Assembly: GCF_022682495.2 (NCBI RefSeq)
Contig: NC_071398.1
Coordinates: 26,849,426 to 26,913,425, forward strand
DNA from: Desmodus rotundus
Taxonomy: Eukaryota; Chordata; Mammalia; Chiroptera; Phyllostomidae
Reading direction: 5' to 3'
Length of the DNA: 64,000 nucleotides
Both the position numbers and the translations under genes were made by a program. Position 1 is the stretch's first letter. Every line of letters starts with the position of its first letter. Below the pieces are notes generated by a model that saw only the letters and a program-made list of their open reading frames with translations, was not told the origin of the DNA and searched no databases. Below, in pieces: positions 45,351 through 56,545 of the stretch.

Positions 45351-47035
45351 TCTAAAATTAATAAATGCCCCTTAAGAGCACTTTGTTGTTTTTAAACACT
45401 GTGCATCTAATGATATTGTTTTCCACTAAATAACCCAGGAGTCACTAGTAAACTCCGGGTACTGGTATAACATAAAATGCTATCAGGTTGCTTACTTACA
45501 TCTTTCTTTTATGAGACTTAGCTCAACATTTTTCATTCATCCTAATCAATTATATATTCTTCATGTCTGTCTGTCTTTCCATTACGTTGAGACAGATCTG
45601 GAGTCTGCCCCTCTCAGTTCCAGTACATTTGTATATTTGGCAAATGTGAATTTTGTTCCTTTATCCTACTTGTGCCTTCTTATACTACCAAGTCTTGTAG
45701 AAAGTGGAGGTGTTGGAGGTTATCAAGAGGATGTGACTGCCCTTTGACCTATGAGCAGGACCCATACTGACAGAGGCTCCTCACCCCCTTTCCTATCCTT
45801 GATTGTATGTCCTGCCCATCATTCCCACAGTGTGAGCTGTTTTCAAGGACATGGCCTTGAGATAGTAAGGTATTATTGAGACTATCTGGATGGTATATGA
45901 GATTGAACCCAGTTAAGGCCTCTACATAAGCTTTTAAGATTCCGGTAGGTGTGCACAGTGATCTACTTGTCTTGCGATTGCCCAACACAAGCCGTGCATG
46001 TAAGGCCCCTTGCTTGTTAACCTTACCACCTACCAATCTGGAGCAGTGCCTCTCTCCTAGATGTCTCCATGCCCTCCACGTATGGGAGCCAGTTTGTGAA
46101 CAAACAGGAAGCTTAAGATTCAGACCCAAGATACATGTTGTCTTTAGACAGGTTTTTTTGGTTAAGTTAAAGTCAAGTCTTTGGCTATTTGGGGAGGACA
46201 AAAGGCCAGACCTTCATTATTGCATGAAATTCCCCAATGTTTTGTTACAATTATTTTTTCTTTAGCAGTATTCTCATAGTAGTTTTAAATAGTAGCATGA
46301 AAGTATAAAAGTGAACTATATTTAAGACTCTCTTTTTATGCAGATGTTAAATGGCTCTGCCCTTTCAATGTCTTAATAATTAAGGTACACATGCATTATT
46401 TTGTCTGTCCCAGGAATCAACGCGCGCGCGCGTGTGTGTGTGTGTGTGTAAATTTGCTAGTGAAAAAATTAAATAATGTTGAAGAAAAAAATGAAGCACA
46501 TATCTCTCTACCCAAATATACCTGTTTTTATTTTTGCCAACTAAGTTCAAATTCTGTCCATATGTATATATCACATAGATATGATGCACATGTTATTTTG
46601 TGTATTTTCACACAATATTCTAAGTAGATCAACAAGGTTTAATAATTATGTTATCTAATGGCTGTATTCTAGTACATTGTTATACATTCATTCAACTAGT
46701 CCTCGTTCACTGGACATTTAGTGGATGCCGCTGTTATTTCATTACTAGCGGGAAAAACCACAGTAAATACCTCATCTTCTCATGCATGCCGTGCAACCTA
46801 ACTCAGAGGAAACCAGGAGTGGCATCCAAATGGAACAAAGCATATGAGTTCTTCATCACTTCTGTGGAATTTTGCCATGCTACTTTCCAAAAGGATGGTA
46901 CCAATTTACAAGGCCATCACATGGGGTGCAACTGTGCAGATTTATAACCAAAGTGTTTTTTTTTTATTTTCCTAAATCGGCCTAGTTTTTACAATAATGT
47001 AGACAACAATAACAGTAGCAACAAAATCAGGAGCT
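45351..47035. other. Unassigned intron
   Basis: Includes the longest minus-strand frame of the window (45749-46201, 150 codons) without a recognisable domain, the CG/TG tract at 46421-46449, and possible old L1 sequence at about 46650-46940 (CTACTTTCCAAAAGGATGG, CATCACATGGGGTGC). Confidence 0.45.
46421..46449. repeat. (CG)n(TG)n compound microsatellite, Z-DNA type
   Basis: Six CG units run directly into about eight TG units, an uninterrupted alternating purine-pyrimidine tract. Confidence 0.95.
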
Positions 47036-47039
47036 AATA

Positions 47040-47278
47040 CTCTTGAGATATATTATGTGACAGGCATAAAATGCTGTAGAAACATTGTTTTTATAGTGGT
47101 TAAAATACAATATCTGGAGGCTGATTTCATGGGGTCAAGTCTAGACTCTACCATATAATCTCTATTTGCTTTTATTCCCTCCTCACAAGAGGGCCACAGG
47201 ATTACTGTGAGGATTACAGGAGCTAATATAGTAGAGAGCCTAGGTAAGCCCTGGGTAATCATTGATCATTATTCCTAA
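47040..47278 (+). repeat. MIR SINE
   Basis: TATAGTGGTTAAAATACAAT, GGAGGCTGATTTCATGGGG, TGTGAGGATTACAGGAGC and AGAGCCTAGGTAAGCCC follow MIR forward over most of its length. Confidence 0.65.
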
Positions 47279-48127
47279 TTATAAGTGTTTTTAATGTTGT
47301 GCTGGGATTCCAGCTGCCAAGGCCCTTTCCCAAGGATTCCAACTACAGAGACCCTTTTCTGGCTGAAATATGTGCCCACCTTGGCTGCAGGGACTGCCGC
47401 TGACCAGAGAGAAGATTTCCTGTCTCAGCCCAGTTCAGTCAGGCTGGGCTTGGCTGCGAAAGCAAGAGCAGAAGGTTACTGTGATTCACTGGAAACGTCA
47501 TGACATAATTCCCTGTTTCCAAGACAATAAAGCTGGTGTTTTTATGCTCTTTTTTTTTGTATGCTGGAGCTCGGAAGGTAGTTCCTTCTGTATTGGGAGT
47601 GTTTCATGGAATTAGGAAATTCCCCTGGCGATTATACGGGCCTGGTGGGCAGGAACCCTGATGTCTCATTCAGGACCCAGCACGTGCCTCCCTCGCTCCA
47701 GGAAGGCTCTCTGCACAGGTCTACCTACCCACATTTCCCCAAACGTCACCATGAATACTCAGTTATTTCTTAATGAACTCTGCTTATCACTGCTTAGTCA
47801 ATTATTTTTATTAGCATAACATTCCTTTTAAGCATAATGACGTTGGAAAAACAGAAACAATATAAGCACATTTAGCTATGACTGTTTGTGAGTGGGGTTT
47901 TTTTTTTTGGAGTTTCTTTGCAGATTTGATAAATTAATTGTAAATTTCCCGAGGGGGACCTAACTCGAATTGATCTTTGTCTTTTATTCTCTAATGTTTA
48001 GTTTCTATTCTAGTCCCAGTGACTATCCATTGAGACCAAAGTTTGAATATTGCCAAAGGCTCATTAAATTGCTGATATAACCTACTTTCTCCAGAGAACC
48101 TGATTTCAATTTTCATAATGAATTAAT

Positions 48128-48161
48128 ACCTCTTTCTCCTCCAATCTCTTTGCTGCTATAG
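48128..48161 (+). other. CDH13: 3' splice site (polypyrimidine tract and AG) of the CDH13 exon
   Basis: A pyrimidine-rich run (CTCTTTCTCCTCC and TCTCTTTGCTGC) leads into a TATAG acceptor directly before the open cadherin frame. The AG is at 48160-48161. TTCATAATGAATTAAT just upstream could supply a branch-point adenosine, but none was assigned. Confidence 0.85.
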
Positions 48162-48306
48162 CTATTTGTGGAGACCACTGATGTCAACGGCAGGACTCTT
48201 GAGGGGCCAGTCCCTCTGGAAGTCATTGTAATTGATCAGAATGACAACAGACCAATCTTTCGAGAAGGCCCCTATGTTGGCCATGTCATGGAAGGATCAC
48301 CTACAG
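48162..48306 (+). CDS. CDH13: CDH13 (T-cadherin) internal coding exon, EC1/EC2 junction
   Basis: This exon encodes 48 codons plus one base, from [10 protein letters not shown] to VMEGSPT, entering in phase 0 and leaving in phase 1. It corresponds to about residues 213-260 of the human precursor, which I recall as nearly identical (R for K after VNG and V for I in GPYVGHV seem to be the differences). It covers the last strand of cadherin repeat EC1, the DQNDNRP linker whose acidic residues bind calcium between repeats, and the start of EC2. T-cadherin is an atypical GPI-anchored cadherin without a cytoplasmic tail; it binds homophilically and is a receptor for high-molecular-weight adiponectin. 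The 145-bp length matches exon 6 of classical cadherin genes such as CDH1. The exon is intact, and skipping it would shift the frame. No other CDH13 exon was found in the window. Another cadherin paralogue is much less likely because the match is nearly complete. Confidence 0.95.
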
Positions 48307-48315
48307 GTATGTTAA
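48307..48315 (+). other. CDH13: 5' splice site of the CDH13 exon
   Basis: The exon ends ...CCTACAG and is followed by GTATGTTAA, a good U1-type donor. The glycine codon that follows SPT in T-cadherin is split here (G | GN), as expected for a phase-1 intron. Confidence 0.85.
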
Positions 48316-50267
48316 GCTGGCTTATCATTAACATAATGGCTTGGGAAGTGGCATTCTCTGGTCTTTGGGGATTCTAGAGGCTGTTCTATCGCCGCTTCAA
48401 CTTGTTGTTGGTATGCATCAACACTGACATGTTATTTCCCAGGATAGAAGCAAGAGCTGGAAAGATGCAACTCAGAACATGACTGGGGTGTTGCAAACTC
48501 TAAAAACATCTCCCCTTGTCTCTGAAGTGACCCTTCAAGGATGACTGACGTCTAAGTCTCCCACGCATGACTGCTGTTGGGCACCCTGTAAATACCCAGC
48601 TCACCCTTATGAGGGCCCAAGGCTGCACTTTGTGACACAGTGGAGCTGTGGAGAAAATTAAAGTCCCCACTGCAAGCTCCTCCATTATTTCCTTTCATAA
48701 CTGCATTTTAATCAGAGCCACTTTGGAAAAATGGGTAGGACTCCCCCCCCTGCTTTCTTTAGATGGGCATGGTGAAACCTTTGTCTTCAGTCAAAGGGCC
48801 AAAGGCAAGACATTTATTTCTCTCCCTGGAAGTACTTGTACCTACGGTTATGGAAATGACTCAAAGTTACTACAGAGCTCCTTTTATCTTTTTCCCACAG
48901 TTAACCTTTCTGTCCGGGAAAGTTTTACAATTTAAAGCTCCCCTTTCTGGCCCAATAGATACTAATTAAAGCATTCTCTGGCCAGCAGCAGAAATCAGTC
49001 CTAAGTACAATGCTTGAGAAAGTGGAAAGAAAAGAGAAAAATTGCTATTATAAGCCTGGACTTTGATTTTAAGCTTTAAAATGCATTTGGGTGAAAAAGT
49101 GCCATGTTAAGTGTATCGCCATGGCTGTGTCTAATGAAGCCAAAACAAGTAGTGAAAGAGTCATTCGGCAGGCCAGACGGGAGGTGGGAGCTTGAGAACC
49201 ATTTTGAATGGTTATCCACCCCCTCTTGGCTGAATTGATGGGATGTATCAATAACATGTAGATACATGAGGTGCTGGAAGTGTTGTCATGGGAACCTGCC
49301 TAGACTACCAGGTGAATAATTGTATGTAAGGTGCCTAAAACCTCCCTTCAACTTCAAGGAGCTGGGTCTCTGTGTATTTCATCGGATACCCAAGAGCAGA
49401 CTTGAACACCATTCTGTTAAAAGGAGAGGGATTTCCTCTGTGTGCTAGAGGGCAGAGGCGTGAAAACAGCTCTGGAGAGATGGAGAGTGGGCAGGTGAAG
49501 GTGGGTCAGATCACTTCAGGGCAGAACGTCCCTGTGGCACCTCTCAGTAGGCTGCTTTTGATAGACAGATGGCTTCTGGTGAGGGACACCCTGGAATTTG
49601 GGTTTGATGTTTACAGGAATCTTAAACAAGCTGATGTTCAGAACAAGTTAGGAGAACTGTTAGGGAAAGCTATTAAAGGGGCTGGAGTTTGAGCAGAGCT
49701 GAAAAATGATTCTCTGTTTCCATCTGTGGTACCCGGGCTTTGTAGATGAGTGACTAGAATTCAGGATGGGCTGGAAAGTGTTCTAAATGTAAATGACAAC
49801 ACTGACATTGAAGGCAGTCATGAGCACGCGCCCGTCTTTGTGTACCATACGTGTGTACGATTAGACGATGTTCGATTTTCCTCCCCCTGTGCCCTTTCTT
49901 AAAGTTTCAGAAAGAATTTCAAATTTTAGTGGTTTATATACATGTCATATTTTCAAGGAAAATGAAACCCTATATGTATGTTGAATTTCTTAAAGCACAG
50001 AGCAATTTAGTTTGGGTGGATACATCTACAGTAGAGCACAAACCATCTCAAATCTCTGTTTGTAACTGGAAATATCCTATAAAAATACATAAAGCCTTGG
50101 ATGTCGGTATGGAGTAGCTTCTTCTCATTAGGTGGATTTTGGCCTGAATCATGGTTTTCTTTTTCACCACTCTCTGGGTTTGACTATAAAGCAGGAATTG
50201 GAATGGAGTCAGTCAAATTTTGGATTCAAATGTGGAAATGTTGTGAAAGACTTTTAGAGGGAAAATC
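48316..50267. other. Unassigned intron downstream of the exon
   Basis: No repeat family or additional exon recognised. Candidate intronic splicing enhancers cannot be judged by eye. The frame at 49372-49692 (106 codons) shows no domain. Confidence 0.5.
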
Positions 50268-50275
50268 ACTTAGAT

Positions 50276-50464
50276 CAGGGGTCCCCACCCTCCAGACCAT
50301 GGACTGGGACTGGTCCAGGCCTGTTAGGAACCGGGCCATACAGCAGGAGGTGAGCTTGAGTGTAATGCTCTTGAATCATCCCGAAACCATCCCCCACCCC
50401 GTCCACGGAAAAATTGTCCTCCACAAAAACCAGCCCCTGGTTCCAAAAAGATGGGGGACCGTTG
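50276..50464 (+). mobile_element. Non-autonomous hAT transposon with intact target duplication
   Basis: 189 bp starting CAGGGGTCCCCACCCTCC and ending GGGGGACCGTTG, with TGTTAGGAACCGGGCC and CAGCAGGAGGTGAGC inside. It is flanked by a perfect 8-bp duplication ACTTAGAT (50268-50275, 50465-50472), the hAT signature. Part of the 151-codon frame 50101-50556 is this element. Confidence 0.85.
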
Positions 50465-50744
50465 ACTTAGATTACTTAGCACACCCCATAGGAGAGCTCA
50501 ATATGAGGACAGCGTGTCCCTTTCTAATCCCCACCCCCCACTGTAAGCATTTATAACAACAGTTGCAGAATCCTGTGTTGTGGACATTGCTCTGGGTCCA
50601 CTTTACAAAAGAAAATGCTGACCCTGGACAGAGTTCAGTGACTTTGCCCAGTTGACACATAATCAGGGCTCAACCTATATCATCTACCTTCAAATCACGT
50701 GCTCCTTCCCTGTCCCCAAATCCTCCTGGTGAAAATAGCCATCA

Positions 50745-50975
50745 AACCATGGCAGCATTTCATGGGCAGTTACTGTGTTCTAAGACCTTTGCATGCACTG
50801 TGTCATCTCCTCCTCTATAGCATGTCCTACCCTGAGAGGTGGGTGCCACTCTCCCATCATACATATACGCAAACTGAGTCTCAAAGAGGCCCAGGAACTT
50901 TCCCCAAATCACAAGCTATAGATGAGCCAAGATCTAGGTTCATGTCTCTAGCTCCAAGACATAGGCTCTTTCCCA
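50745..50975 (-). repeat. MIR SINE
   Basis: TGCATGCACTGTGTCATCTCC, CCTGAGAGGTGGGTGCCAC, CGCAAACTGAGTCTCAAAGAG follow reversed MIR. Confidence 0.6.
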
Positions 50976-51365
50976 TGACCACATTGGAGTCGTCCACCTT
51001 CTCTCCCATTCTTCACGTTGGACTCTTTGCAGGCCCAGCTGGGGGAAAATCAGATGAACTGATTTAGCTCCTGACAGAAATTGACCAGCTCTCTGCACAA
51101 TTATGCAGGGTCATTGAATCACTTTTAATATGCGTGCTCAGTCTTTGGGGTTAAACAGCATTAAACATGGGGTCCTTGTCCTCCTTTACATCACGCTCTT
51201 CTGAGTCCACAGGGCCAGGGCCGTGACCCGTGCAGCCTCCCAGAGCCCCGTGCTCACATTACTAAGTTCTGCTGTCACCATCTTAAAATCCTTAACAATT
51301 GTTGAACAAGGAGTGCTGCATTTTCATTTTGCACCGAGCCCTGTAATGTTGGAGCCAGTCCTGTG
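50976..51365. other. Unassigned intron
   Basis: No repeat or gene recognised. Confidence 0.4.
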
Positions 51366-51369
51366 CCTA

Positions 51370-51605
51370 GCGCTGTGGCCTTGAGCTGGGTTTGATGCAC
51401 CACTCACCTACTTAACAAGGTGAGACCTCTGGAAAGTTACAGAACCTTCTAGAAGCCTCAATTGCCTTGTCTATAGATGAAGAGGGTATATAACGGCACC
51501 TACCCTTGAGAACTATATGCAAGGATTAAATGAGAGAGTGTGCTCTACTCAGTGTTCAGAACATAATAAATGTTCGAGAAATGCCAATGTATTGTTAATG
51601 CTGCA
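51370..51605 (+). repeat. MIR SINE
   Basis: CTTGTCTATAGATGAAGAGGG, GGCACCTACCCTTGAGAAC, AAGGATTAAATGAGAGAG and GTTCAGAACATAATAAATGTT match the MIR 3' half. Confidence 0.7.
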
Positions 51606-54605
51606 ATTATTATTCTGGCAGCAGACCCCTAGGAAGGTAAGGCAAAGGGACATGCAGCTTGTGTGAAGGAACATTCATCTCCCAACAAACCAAGCATCAT
51701 TTTCATGTTCCAGCGTACCCCGGTGCCATCAGCACCAATCCATCACGGAGGAAGGTCACCTGTATTTATCTGTCTGTGCAGACGGGAGACCATTTCCTGC
51801 TGCTCAGCACTAAACTCTAGGATAGTGTTTTGGGGAATCATTACACTGGATGAAGGGAGACCAATAGACAATAATGGCCTTTGAACTTTGTGCATTATAA
51901 ACCGTTCTTTTGGTGGAGTCACAGGCATTGATTTGTGGGAACTAAGCCCAGGCCCTAGCTGCTCCATGGGGCCAGCCAGAGGTCTGTTTGAATCTTGTGT
52001 TTTCTGACATGAGGTTTCCAGACCTCGTGGGTTAGGGGACAGAGGGATGAGAAACCTGAAGTTCCTGGAGGGCACACATGCCAGGGCCCCACAGTGCTGG
52101 CTGGCATCCACTTCCCAGTTTTTCCACTGAGAGTCCTGTGGACACCTTTGAGGAGGGCTAGCCATGAGGGATGAGGTGCAGGCTTCCTCCAGAAGCAGAC
52201 CCTGGTCTGAGGGTTGAGGACATGTGGTTTACCTGAGAGGTTCAGGGTGCCCAGGTGAGGAGTGCTGCAAGAAAGGGAAGCCAGCCGATTCAAGATGCCA
52301 TATCAGGCCAGCCACCATGGTGGGCAAATATGAGCTGGATCCCTTGATGTAACAAGCAGTGTGGCTTTTCAGTCCATGAACTATCCCGTTTTCCTTCATT
52401 GGTATTGTTGGACTTTTACATTGTAGTTTCTTCCATTCTCAACCATCCCGGCCAATCCCATGCGCTTCTGTAATATTGGACATGCAGCTATTTTGAGGAG
52501 TTTGGGTTTTTTTGTTTGTTTGTTTGGTTGTTTGGTTGGTTGTTTTATTAAGCAGATATATTTATTTTAAAAATAAAGCAATTTAGCTTTTTGCAAGCTT
52601 CTTTTAAGTAAAAAAGTGCAATCACCCTCAAGTCTCACCATCCAGAGAAAACCATCATTGCCATCCCTGTGAGCAAGGCTGCAGAGCTCCCCGTGAGTGG
52701 CTTTCACTCACAGCATGCACAGGCACCATGGTACAGAAATGGAGCTCGACATCCTTTCCCGTGACTCACCCTCTTCACTCTGCAGGTCTGATGGACATTT
52801 TGTAAGTCAGTAAATAATATCAAGCTACACTGTTGCTTTAAACAGCTAGCATCTGGATCTGCCATCATCTAACTAGCCAATTTCTTATTGAGTTACGTTG
52901 CTCTTACTTTTCCGTACTTATAATCAATTCTATAGTGGAGAACACATCTCCTCCTACTTGTGTGACAATTTCTTTAGGATAAATACAATGCAAGAGGGGT
53001 TGATGGGGTACGGGATATGCTTATTACACTTTGATGTATTTGAAGATGATGCGTCTCATCATTGGATTATATTTGTATCTTGGCAAAGCTCATGCATGAA
53101 GATGCAATAGTCTTTCTTTTCACATCTCAACATACTGGTAGACATTTTTGTTTATTTTTTCTGGATTCTATCTAATGTCTCCAAGTTTTTATGATCATTT
53201 CACTCACTGTATCTGTAGGTTGAAGACTGCCTTGTTCTCGAATCCTCCCAGGGTATCGTGATCAAGCAACAGGGCTGACATTGTTGACCCTGAGCTAGTG
53301 TTGGAGTCTTAGCTAAGGGGTATCGCCCAGGGACAGATGCCGCTAACATGATGCTGTGTCATTCAGAGTGGGTTAGGCACCCTGGAATTATGAGGTTGAC
53401 CATAAAACAAAATTTATGAAAAAGTTGTATAATCCAATCAGAGACACAATCTCAAAGGGAAAATTCCAGAAATAAAATATATCAAAAGTGTTGAGTTATC
53501 TGAACTTTGCCCAAGAAATGGAATCTCCACCAAGTTGCTCTTAACCATGTCCGGGGTTCCCCAGGTGATGTGTTATAGGGTCTCCAATCCAAGCCAAGCA
53601 AAACCTTATCATAGCCAATAGGCTTCTCCCTCCTTCATATCCCAGCCCCTCTCTGGTGCACACCATTGCATATTCCTAGTATACCCACTGCTGTGTCCCC
53701 TGGAGCCTTCAAGATACCATAGGGCTTAGTGAGGCAGGAAGAATGCCTGGACCCCTTCCTTCAGTTCAAAGGATACCCAACCAGTCTCACCGTTACTGCA
53801 GTTAACTTTGAAAACAGCTCTTCTCACTTTTATGCATAGCCCTCCCTCCACCTAAATTCACACACGAGTCCATGGGTTTGAGACCCATGCAGGAGAATGA
53901 CACCGCACTGTTTCTTCACTCACTCTCCTCTCCAGTCGTGAAGTCTGTGTTCCTGGCCAGCCTGTGTGTCTGCTTCCTTCTGCCAGATGTCCATGCTCGT
54001 ACTCATTCACATCAGGTCTCCGCATTTGAAGCCCTGCCTGTAACTGGGGGACCTGGGAATTCATGGCTCCTGTGCTCCTGGAGGTGACTCCCTGGTAAAA
54101 ATCAGCACTTGGTAGCCCTGCCCACTCGTTTGTTGGAGGTATTTCAGACTCAAGCTGGAAGTCATTCCTCTCTCACTCCGCATTTGGAAGAGAGCAAGAT
54201 TTGTGACATTGAATATTTAAAAATAAAATAACAGTAAAAATCAATTAATTAACTTAATTAAAATAAAATAATTTAAAGTGGAGGGAGGGTAAAGAAACAT
54301 TGGTAGCTTCAGAAACTTAGTGATCAATCTACAATGTTTTGAAAGAATAAACCTGACAGGAGTTTCCAGCCAAAATGGAAATCAGGGGACAGGTGAGCAG
54401 TTGCAAAATGAAAGTGAAATAGTCATTGGGCTGTTAAGGCGCAGGGCATGGCAGCCACTAAGGATGCCAAAATTCATCCTGAGACCTTAGGTCCATTCCG
54501 GAGAGTCCAGGAGTTTTTCAGGCTACAGACGAGTGAAACAGAGTGGCAGATTCACAACAACATTGAACAGTTATTATTTCAGGAACACTCATTCTTCAGA
54601 TCAAT
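51606..54605. other. Mostly unassigned intron
   Basis: Contains a G/T low-complexity run (TTTGTTTGTTTGTTTGGTTG) at about 52511-52545, possible old L1 sequence at 52555-52720, and an A/T-rich tail-like tract at 54215-54285. Frames on the minus strand (51743-52165, 51955-52293) show no domain. Confidence 0.45.
52510..52546. repeat. (TTTG)n/(TTGG)n low-complexity run
   Basis: TTTG units grading into TTGGTTG units. Confidence 0.85.
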
Positions 54606-54607
54606 TC

Positions 54608-55059
54608 CTGATGGCGATTTCATTCAGCAAAGTCATTCACCAAATATTTACTCTGTAGCTTCTGTGAGCCAGGTGATGTTCTAGATGCTGGAGGTAGAGC
54701 AGTGGCCAGGACCCTTTAGGACCCGACTTTTAAGACATTAACACTTCACTGGTAGGAGAAGGATAATTAACAATGAAATGAATAAACAAGGTCATTTAAG
54801 TTCTTTGGATAAAGTAGAGCAAGGTGATGTGAGAGAATGGCAATGAGGTGACATTTAAGCTAAGACCAGTGAGAACGAGAACCCACGATGCGAAGGTATC
54901 GGGCAAGGATGCTGCAGGCAGAGGAATTAGAAAGCTCAAAGGTCTAAGGCAGGAATGGCAGATGGAGGGACAGAGAAGAGGCCAGTGGGACGGGAGAATG
55001 TCAGCAAGAAGACTGCTAGGTAGGTCCAAGGAGATAGGCAAATGCAAGATCGCTTTGAA
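54608..55059 (-). repeat. L2 LINE, left part of a split copy
   Basis: TCATTCACCAAATATTTAC, GTGAGCCAGGTGATGTTC, GGTAGAGCAGTGGCCAGGACC, TGCAGGCAGAGGAATTAG and GGTCCAAGGAGATAGGC follow reversed L2. It continues after the hAT element at 55352. Confidence 0.65.
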
Positions 55060-55351
55060 CAGAAGTCAGCAAACTATGGGCCATGAGCCAAATCTGTCCT
55101 ACTCTCTGTTTTTTTAAAAACAAAGTTTCACCAGAATACAGCCAAGCCCATTTAAGCACTGCTCGTTGTTGCTCATTTAAGCATTGACTATGGGTACAGC
55201 TGTTTTCATACACTGTTAGAGTTGGGTAGTGATTGTATGTCCCACAAAACCCAAAACCTATACTACCTGTATATCTATATATTTAATATTTAAAGTGTTT
55301 TAAACAAATATTCTTTACCTGGCCCTTTGCAGAAGAAGTTTGCAAGCCCTG
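55060..55351 (+). mobile_element. hAT-type DNA transposon inserted in L2
   Basis: CAGAAGTCAGCAAACTATGGG at the left and GAAGTTTGCAAGCCCTG at the right are inverted terminal motifs. AACAAAGTTTCACCAGAATAC, TACCTGGCCCTTTGC lie between. About 290 bp; no clear 8-bp duplication remains. A reversed fragment of the same family is at 29624-29815. Confidence 0.7.
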
Positions 55352-55600
55352 GATTAGAGCTCCGTAAGTTTTCATTATACTCTACATTCAGTTGGAAGCC
55401 CTTGGGTGGTTGTGAGCACAATAGTAAAGTCAGATTTAGCTGTCAGTGTGGATCAGACTCAGGGTCAGCAGCATTCCTGACGTGAGAGGACCAGGGCCTG
55501 GACAGAGGTGGGAACAGTGAGGGTGGAGGAGAGAGGTCAGTTAAGGTTTTCGTGGCCGTGATGAATGGGGGAAGACTAAATGTTGACTCATTTTACGGCA
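55352..55600 (-). repeat. L2 LINE, right part of a split copy
   Basis: TTTTCATTATACTCTACATTC, GGAAGCCCTTGGGTGG and GTAAAGTCAGATTTAGCTG resume the reversed L2 interrupted by the hAT element. Confidence 0.55.
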
Positions 55601-55899
55601 CCAGATCATTGTACCTGATGGGATTATGCTTATACTGTAAACCTTCATAGGTTGTACATTTTCTTCAAATATGAATTAGATTTTACCCTCAGTATTCTAT
55701 CTAAGGCATAATCTTAAGGCCAGGGGGCTTGAATTTTCTTGTCTTCAGCTGATTTTCAGAATGTATCAGGGTTCCAGGCCTTCAGTTCTCACTCAGTAAA
55801 TTCCATTCCTTGAACAAATGGCCCCAAATGGCAGAAAGCAAGAGTCACCATAAACTTACCTTTTAATTTTATTTTTAAATAAGTGTTGTCTTTGTTGGC

Positions 55900-56080
55900 A
55901 ATTTATTCATTCCTTCAACAAGTATCTTGGAGTGCCTATTATGCACCAGATTCACTGCTGCTCAGTACGCAGGGGGTGCAGGGGGTGCATAAAACAGGCA
56001 TGCCCCCTGAGTCCACACACCCGGCAGGCTGATGAGGAAGGCAGACAATAGATACACACTGGGCCTGTTGTTGCTGCTGC
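55900..56080 (-). repeat. L2 LINE fragment
   Basis: TTCATTCCTTCAACAAGTATC, GTGCCTATTATGCACCAGATT and AGGCAGACAATAGATACACAC match reversed L2. A GCAGGGGGT unit is tandemly duplicated at about 55970-55988. Confidence 0.6.
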
Positions 56081-56219
56081 ACAGGAGAAAGGGGGTCCCC
56101 TGGGAGTGGTGGGGTGGGGGGGCAGCTCTCTCACTGGCACTGAGGGAGGAGATGGGGCCTGACCCTGGGCAATGCAGCAGTGATAATCCCCCGTATAATT
56201 TTCTTAGTACTGAATATTG

Positions 56220-56375
56220 GTCTAGGTTCTACACCTAACTTTTAATGAGCTCCCTACCATTCTCTACAGTTGAGGAAACAGAAACTCCGGGAGCTCAGGC
56301 TCCGTCCCCGAAGTCACACAGCTGGTGGGTGATAACACCGACATTCTGATTCAGACTAACTCCTGAGCCCGTTCA
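56220..56375 (-). repeat. MIR SINE fragment
   Basis: CTACAGTTGAGGAAACAG, AAACTCCGGGAGCTCAGG and AAGTCACACAGCTGGTGGG follow reversed MIR. Confidence 0.65.
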
Positions 56376-56472
56376 GTTCCTCTCCATCTGCAACACCCAC
56401 TGTCCCTCAACCCAAGAAACCATTAAGGAACCGTCCAGATCTGCCACCCTGGGGCCAGACAGCATTTTCTCA

Positions 56473-56545
56473 TGTGTGTGTGTGTGAGTGTGTATACATA
56501 CACATTTGTGTGTGTGCATGTATAAGTATGCATATGGCGTGTGTA
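56473..56545. repeat. (TG)n-rich tract
   Basis: TGTGTGTGTGTGAGTGTG then ACACATTTGTGTGTGTGC, imperfect. Confidence 0.85.

Larger units (their letters stand above)
1..48161 (+). other. CDH13: CDH13 intron, 3' part
   Basis: No second cadherin exon, CpG island or conserved coding frame was recognised before the exon, so this stretch is read as the 3' part of the preceding intron. Established knowledge: CDH13 spans more than 1 Mb in human with introns of tens to hundreds of kb, so a 48-kb exon-free stretch is ordinary. Its contents are itemised in the other entries. Confidence 0.8.

Noticed and set aside
45749..46201. 150-codon minus-strand frame
   Set aside because: No domain, no promoter or poly-A context, and composition like the surrounding intron.
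50101..50556. 151-codon plus-strand frame
   Set aside because: Its middle is the hAT MITE at 50276-50464, so the frame is accidental.
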